DNA of 64,000 nucleotides. Source: Maricaulis maris MCS10 (GTDB taxonomy: Bacteria > Pseudomonadota > Alphaproteobacteria > Caulobacterales > Maricaulaceae). Under the pieces are notes generated by a model that saw nothing but the letters and a program-made list of their open reading frames with translations, did no database searches and was not told the DNA's origin. Location: the NCBI RefSeq assembly GCF_000014745.1, contig NC_008347.1, positions 310,001 through 374,000 on the forward strand, in the 5' to 3' direction. This document shows, one piece after another, positions 62,043-64,000 of this stretch (the first letter of the stretch is position 1; each line of letters opens with the position of its first letter). The position numbers were made by a program, and so were the translations under genes.

Positions 62043-63544
62043 TCGACAGTCTCCGGGAGCGGCAGGAGATGCTTCTGGACCTTTCCCGCTGCTGTGCGTG
62101 GAAAGTCGTTGGTTCGGCGGAAGTGGCGCGGCACCTTGTAGCCGGCGAGGCGTTCCCGGCACCAGTCGCGAAGGGCCATGTCGGTCACGGCCTGTCCGTC
62201 ACGCAGGATGAGATGGGCGCAGCCAACTTCGCCCCATTTGTCGTCAGCGATTCCGGTGACTGCGGATTCCTGCACGGCCGGATGTTCGTCGAGCACGTTT
62301 TCGACTTCGGCCGGGTATACGTTTTCGCCGCCCGAGATGTACATCTCCTTGATCCGGCCCGCGATATAGCAATAGCCATCGGCGTCGAACCGACCCAGAT
62401 CGCCGCTCTTGAGCCAGCCATCGGCGGTGAAGAGTTTCGCGGTCTCGTCATCGCGCTGCCAGTAGCCAGGCGTCAATCCGGGTCCAAAGAACTGGACTTC
62501 GCCGGTCCCGCCGCTGGCCAGCGCCTCACCGTCCGGGGTGGCGATGCGGGCTTCGATCAGCAATTGGGGTTTGCCAACCGAACCAATCCTCTCGAGCGCG
62601 TGTTCGCGATCCATGAGGAAGGCGGTCGGCCCCGTCTCTGTCATGCCGAAGCCGTTGCACACCACAGCGCCCCGCGCCGCGAAGGTTTCGATCAGCACGT
62701 CCGGCATGGGGGCTCCACCGCAGGCCCAGTGGCGAAGGCGGGTTAGATCGGCGGTGGCGAAATCCGGGTGGAGCGCCAGCTCGCGATAGACGGCCGGAAC
62801 GCACAACATCACATCGAGTTGACCATCATCGATCAGACGCAGCACCGTGCCGGCGTCGAAGCCCGGCAGGAGGTGGTTGAGCCCGCCCGCCATCAGGACG
62901 GGCAGGGTGTGCAGATTGATCCCGGCGGTGTGGAAGAGAGGCAGAAAATTGACGGTTGCCTCGCCGTCCCGCAGGTCGATTGCCTGGGAGATATTGACAT
63001 AATTGACCAAGGCCATGCGGTAGGTCTGGATCACGCCTTTGGGTCGGCCCGTGGTGCCGGAGGTGTAGATCAGATACCAAGGCTGATCGCCCGGCCAGGC
63101 TGGCCGGCCCGGATGGGGCGGTGCCGCATCGCGGGCGGCCGGCCATTCATTCTCCAGATCAACGAAGATGAGCGCGAGTGATTGCGCCGCCGCTGCAGCC
63201 TTTTGCCGATCCTCAGAACCGACAAGCAGGCAGGTCGGCGCGCAATCGGCGAGGAGTTCGGCCAGTTCACGCGCCGGCATGCGCCAGTTTAGTGGCGCGA
63301 GGATGGCGCCCAGCTTGGCGCAGGCGAACAGCGCTTCGAAGAATTCAACCCGGTTGCGGCACAGGATGGCGACCCGGTCTCCTTCGCCCACGCCCCTTTC
63401 CGCGAGGACAGTGGCCGCGCGGGCGCTGCGGTCTTCCAGTCGGGCAAAGCTTATGATCTCGCCGGTCTCGACGATGTGAAAGGCCGGTCGTTCGGGCGTC
63501 AGGGCCGCGCGCCGGGCAGTGATGTCGGTGAGGATGTCCATCAT
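62039..63544 (-). CDS. AMP-forming acyl-CoA synthetase
   Basis: 501 residues. ANL-superfamily: P-loop YLIYTSGTTGRPKGV, NFLPLFHTAG, GFGMTETGP, and the C-terminal YKVPRHFRRTNDFPRTAAGKVQK with the catalytic Lys. Activates a carboxylic acid as its CoA thioester. Overlaps both neighbours: 4 bp with the hotdog gene and 4 bp with the crotonase gene. Substrate chain is not inferable; the operon (synthetase, crotonase, hydratase) suggests beta-oxidation of a specific acid. Confidence 0.92.
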   Translation of the reverse strand: MMDILTDITARRAALTPERPAFHIVETGEIISFARLEDRSARAATVLAERGVGEGDRVAILCRNRVEFFEALFACAKLGAILAPLNWRMPARELAELLADCAPTCLLVGSEDRQKAAAAAQSLALIFVDLENEWPAARDAAPPHPGRPAWPGDQPWYLIYTSGTTGRPKGVIQTYRMALVNYVNISQAIDLRDGEATVNFLPLFHTAGINLHTLPVLMAGGLNHLLPGFDAGTVLRLIDDGQLDVMLCVPAVYRELALHPDFATADLTRLRHWACGGAPMPDVLIETFAARGAVVCNGFGMTETGPTAFLMDREHALERIGSVGKPQLLIEARIATPDGEALASGGTGEVQFFGPGLTPGYWQRDDETAKLFTADGWLKSGDLGRFDADGYCYIAGRIKEMYISGGENVYPAEVENVLDEHPAVQESAVTGIADDKWGEVGCAHLILRDGQAVTDMALRDWCRERLAGYKVPRHFRRTNDFPRTAAGKVQKHLLPLPETVE

Positions 63545-64000
63545 CCTGCAGCCTCCCTTGGTGCCAGAAAGGCGGCCATCCGCTGACGGGTTTCCGGCCG
63601 CACCAGCATGCGCTTGAAACTGTCCAGCTCGCGCTCGAGCCGGTCGGCCAGCGTGTGGGAGCTGTCGCCGGCATCGAGCAATTGGCGGCTGGCCAGTGCC
63701 GTTTGCGGGTCATGGTCATCGAGCTCGTGGATCAGCGCAGCGAGTTGGTCCGTGAAGTCGTCGCTGGCACAGATGCGATCGACGACGCCCATGGCCAGAG
63801 CAGTGTCGGCATCGATGCGGCTGTCGAGCGCCAGCCAGCTGGCGGTGCGCCCGCTGCCGATCCTGGCCGGCAGCAGTGCGGTCCAGCCGCCATCCGGGGC
63901 AAAGCCCATCTTGGCGTAATAGGGCTGGATGAAGGCCTCTCGGCTCATGAGGGCAATGTCGCAACCGAGCACCAGGCCGATGGATCCACCGGTCACGGGT
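63541..64000 (-). CDS. Enoyl-CoA hydratase/isomerase, 5'-truncated by window edge
   Basis: The reading frame continues past the window end; a GTG at 63996 is internal (P-V-T-G-G-S-I-G-L-V-L-G-C-D), the crotonase oxyanion segment. FIQPYYAKMGFAPDGGWTALLP is typical of PaaG-like isomerases, with Asp-Gly-Gly in place of Gly-Gly-Thr. The C-terminal helical region is complete. Four-base overlap with the synthetase gene shows it is first of this operon among those visible. Confidence 0.85.
   Translation of the reverse strand, partial: PVTGGSIGLVLGCDIALMSREAFIQPYYAKMGFAPDGGWTALLPARIGSGRTASWLALDSRIDADTALAMGVVDRICASDDFTDQLAALIHELDDHDPQTALASRQLLDAGDSSHTLADRLERELDSFKRMLVRPETRQRMAAFLAPREAAG

Noticed and set aside
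1-64000. tRNA, rRNA, CRISPR arrays, insertion sequences, integrases
   Set aside because: None seen by eye in intergenic regions or among the proteins; a covariance search for small RNAs was not possible here.

Overview
The window looks like chromosomal DNA of a high-GC alphaproteobacterium, probably a marine stalked-type relative of Maricaulis/Hyphomonadaceae. This is inferred from GC bias, frequent ATGA/TGATG gene couplings, a fused superoperon for branched-chain amino acids, an RpoE/ChrR stress module, a TorF-type porin beside amtB, and FNR-type boxes. No rRNA, tRNA, CRISPR array, transposase or phage gene was seen. Gene density is high and most genes are complete; the first and last genes run off the window.

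Layout. 1-9.0 kb (+): end of an autotransporter, an SDR oxidoreductase, a THUMP-type RNA methyltransferase, and an RND efflux adaptor/pump pair. 9.0-13.9 kb: a crotonase (-), a GPH-type sugar/cation symporter (+) and a CHASE4-like GGDEF-EAL c-di-GMP enzyme (-). 14.0-18.9 kb: an ECF sigma factor/ChrR-like anti-sigma pair (+), divergent from an FAD amine oxidase - DUF1365 - cyclopropane fatty acid synthase operon (-). Both directions carry matching TGATCC-N16-CGTA(T/G)C promoters. The anti-sigma factor has lost both zinc-binding cysteines of the anti-sigma domain. 19.0-22.9 kb (+): a LacI-type regulator, then a four-gene partner-switching module (HPt, STAS, REC-PP2C phosphatase, HATPase kinase). 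23.0-25.2 kb: a secreted two-repeat protein and a membrane dipeptidase.

25.2-35.9 kb (-): a nine-gene superoperon ilvD-ilvC-ilvB-ilvN-leuA-ilvE-leuC-leuD-leuB, preceded by a leader peptide rich in Leu/Val/Ile codons and an attenuator terminator with a visible antiterminator arm. 36.0-43 kb: DUF454 protein, AmtB ammonium transporter, TorF porin, and (on -) a zinc metalloprotease plus BNR-repeat lipoprotein. 43-46.7 kb: hydroxyproline catabolism genes (HypD-like lyase, 4-hydroxyproline epimerase) with an operator palindrome upstream, a dispersed palindromic repeat, an orphan small protein and a GntR/FCD regulator (-). 47-53.6 kb (+): gltD-gltB glutamate synthase and pyrophosphatase.

53.6-59.5 kb (+): an oxygen-limitation island. 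A PLP decarboxylase, the anaerobic ribonucleotide reductase nrdD-nrdG, and an NnrS membrane protein each have an FNR/FixK-type box (TTGAY-N4-RTCAA) upstream, and nrdD also has two NrdR boxes. 59.5-64 kb (-): a phytoene-dehydrogenase-like flavoprotein and an operon of crotonase, acyl-CoA synthetase and two hotdog-fold proteins.

The main themes are nitrogen and amino acid metabolism (BCAA, ammonium, glutamate, hydroxyproline), membrane-lipid stress response, and adaptation to low oxygen.
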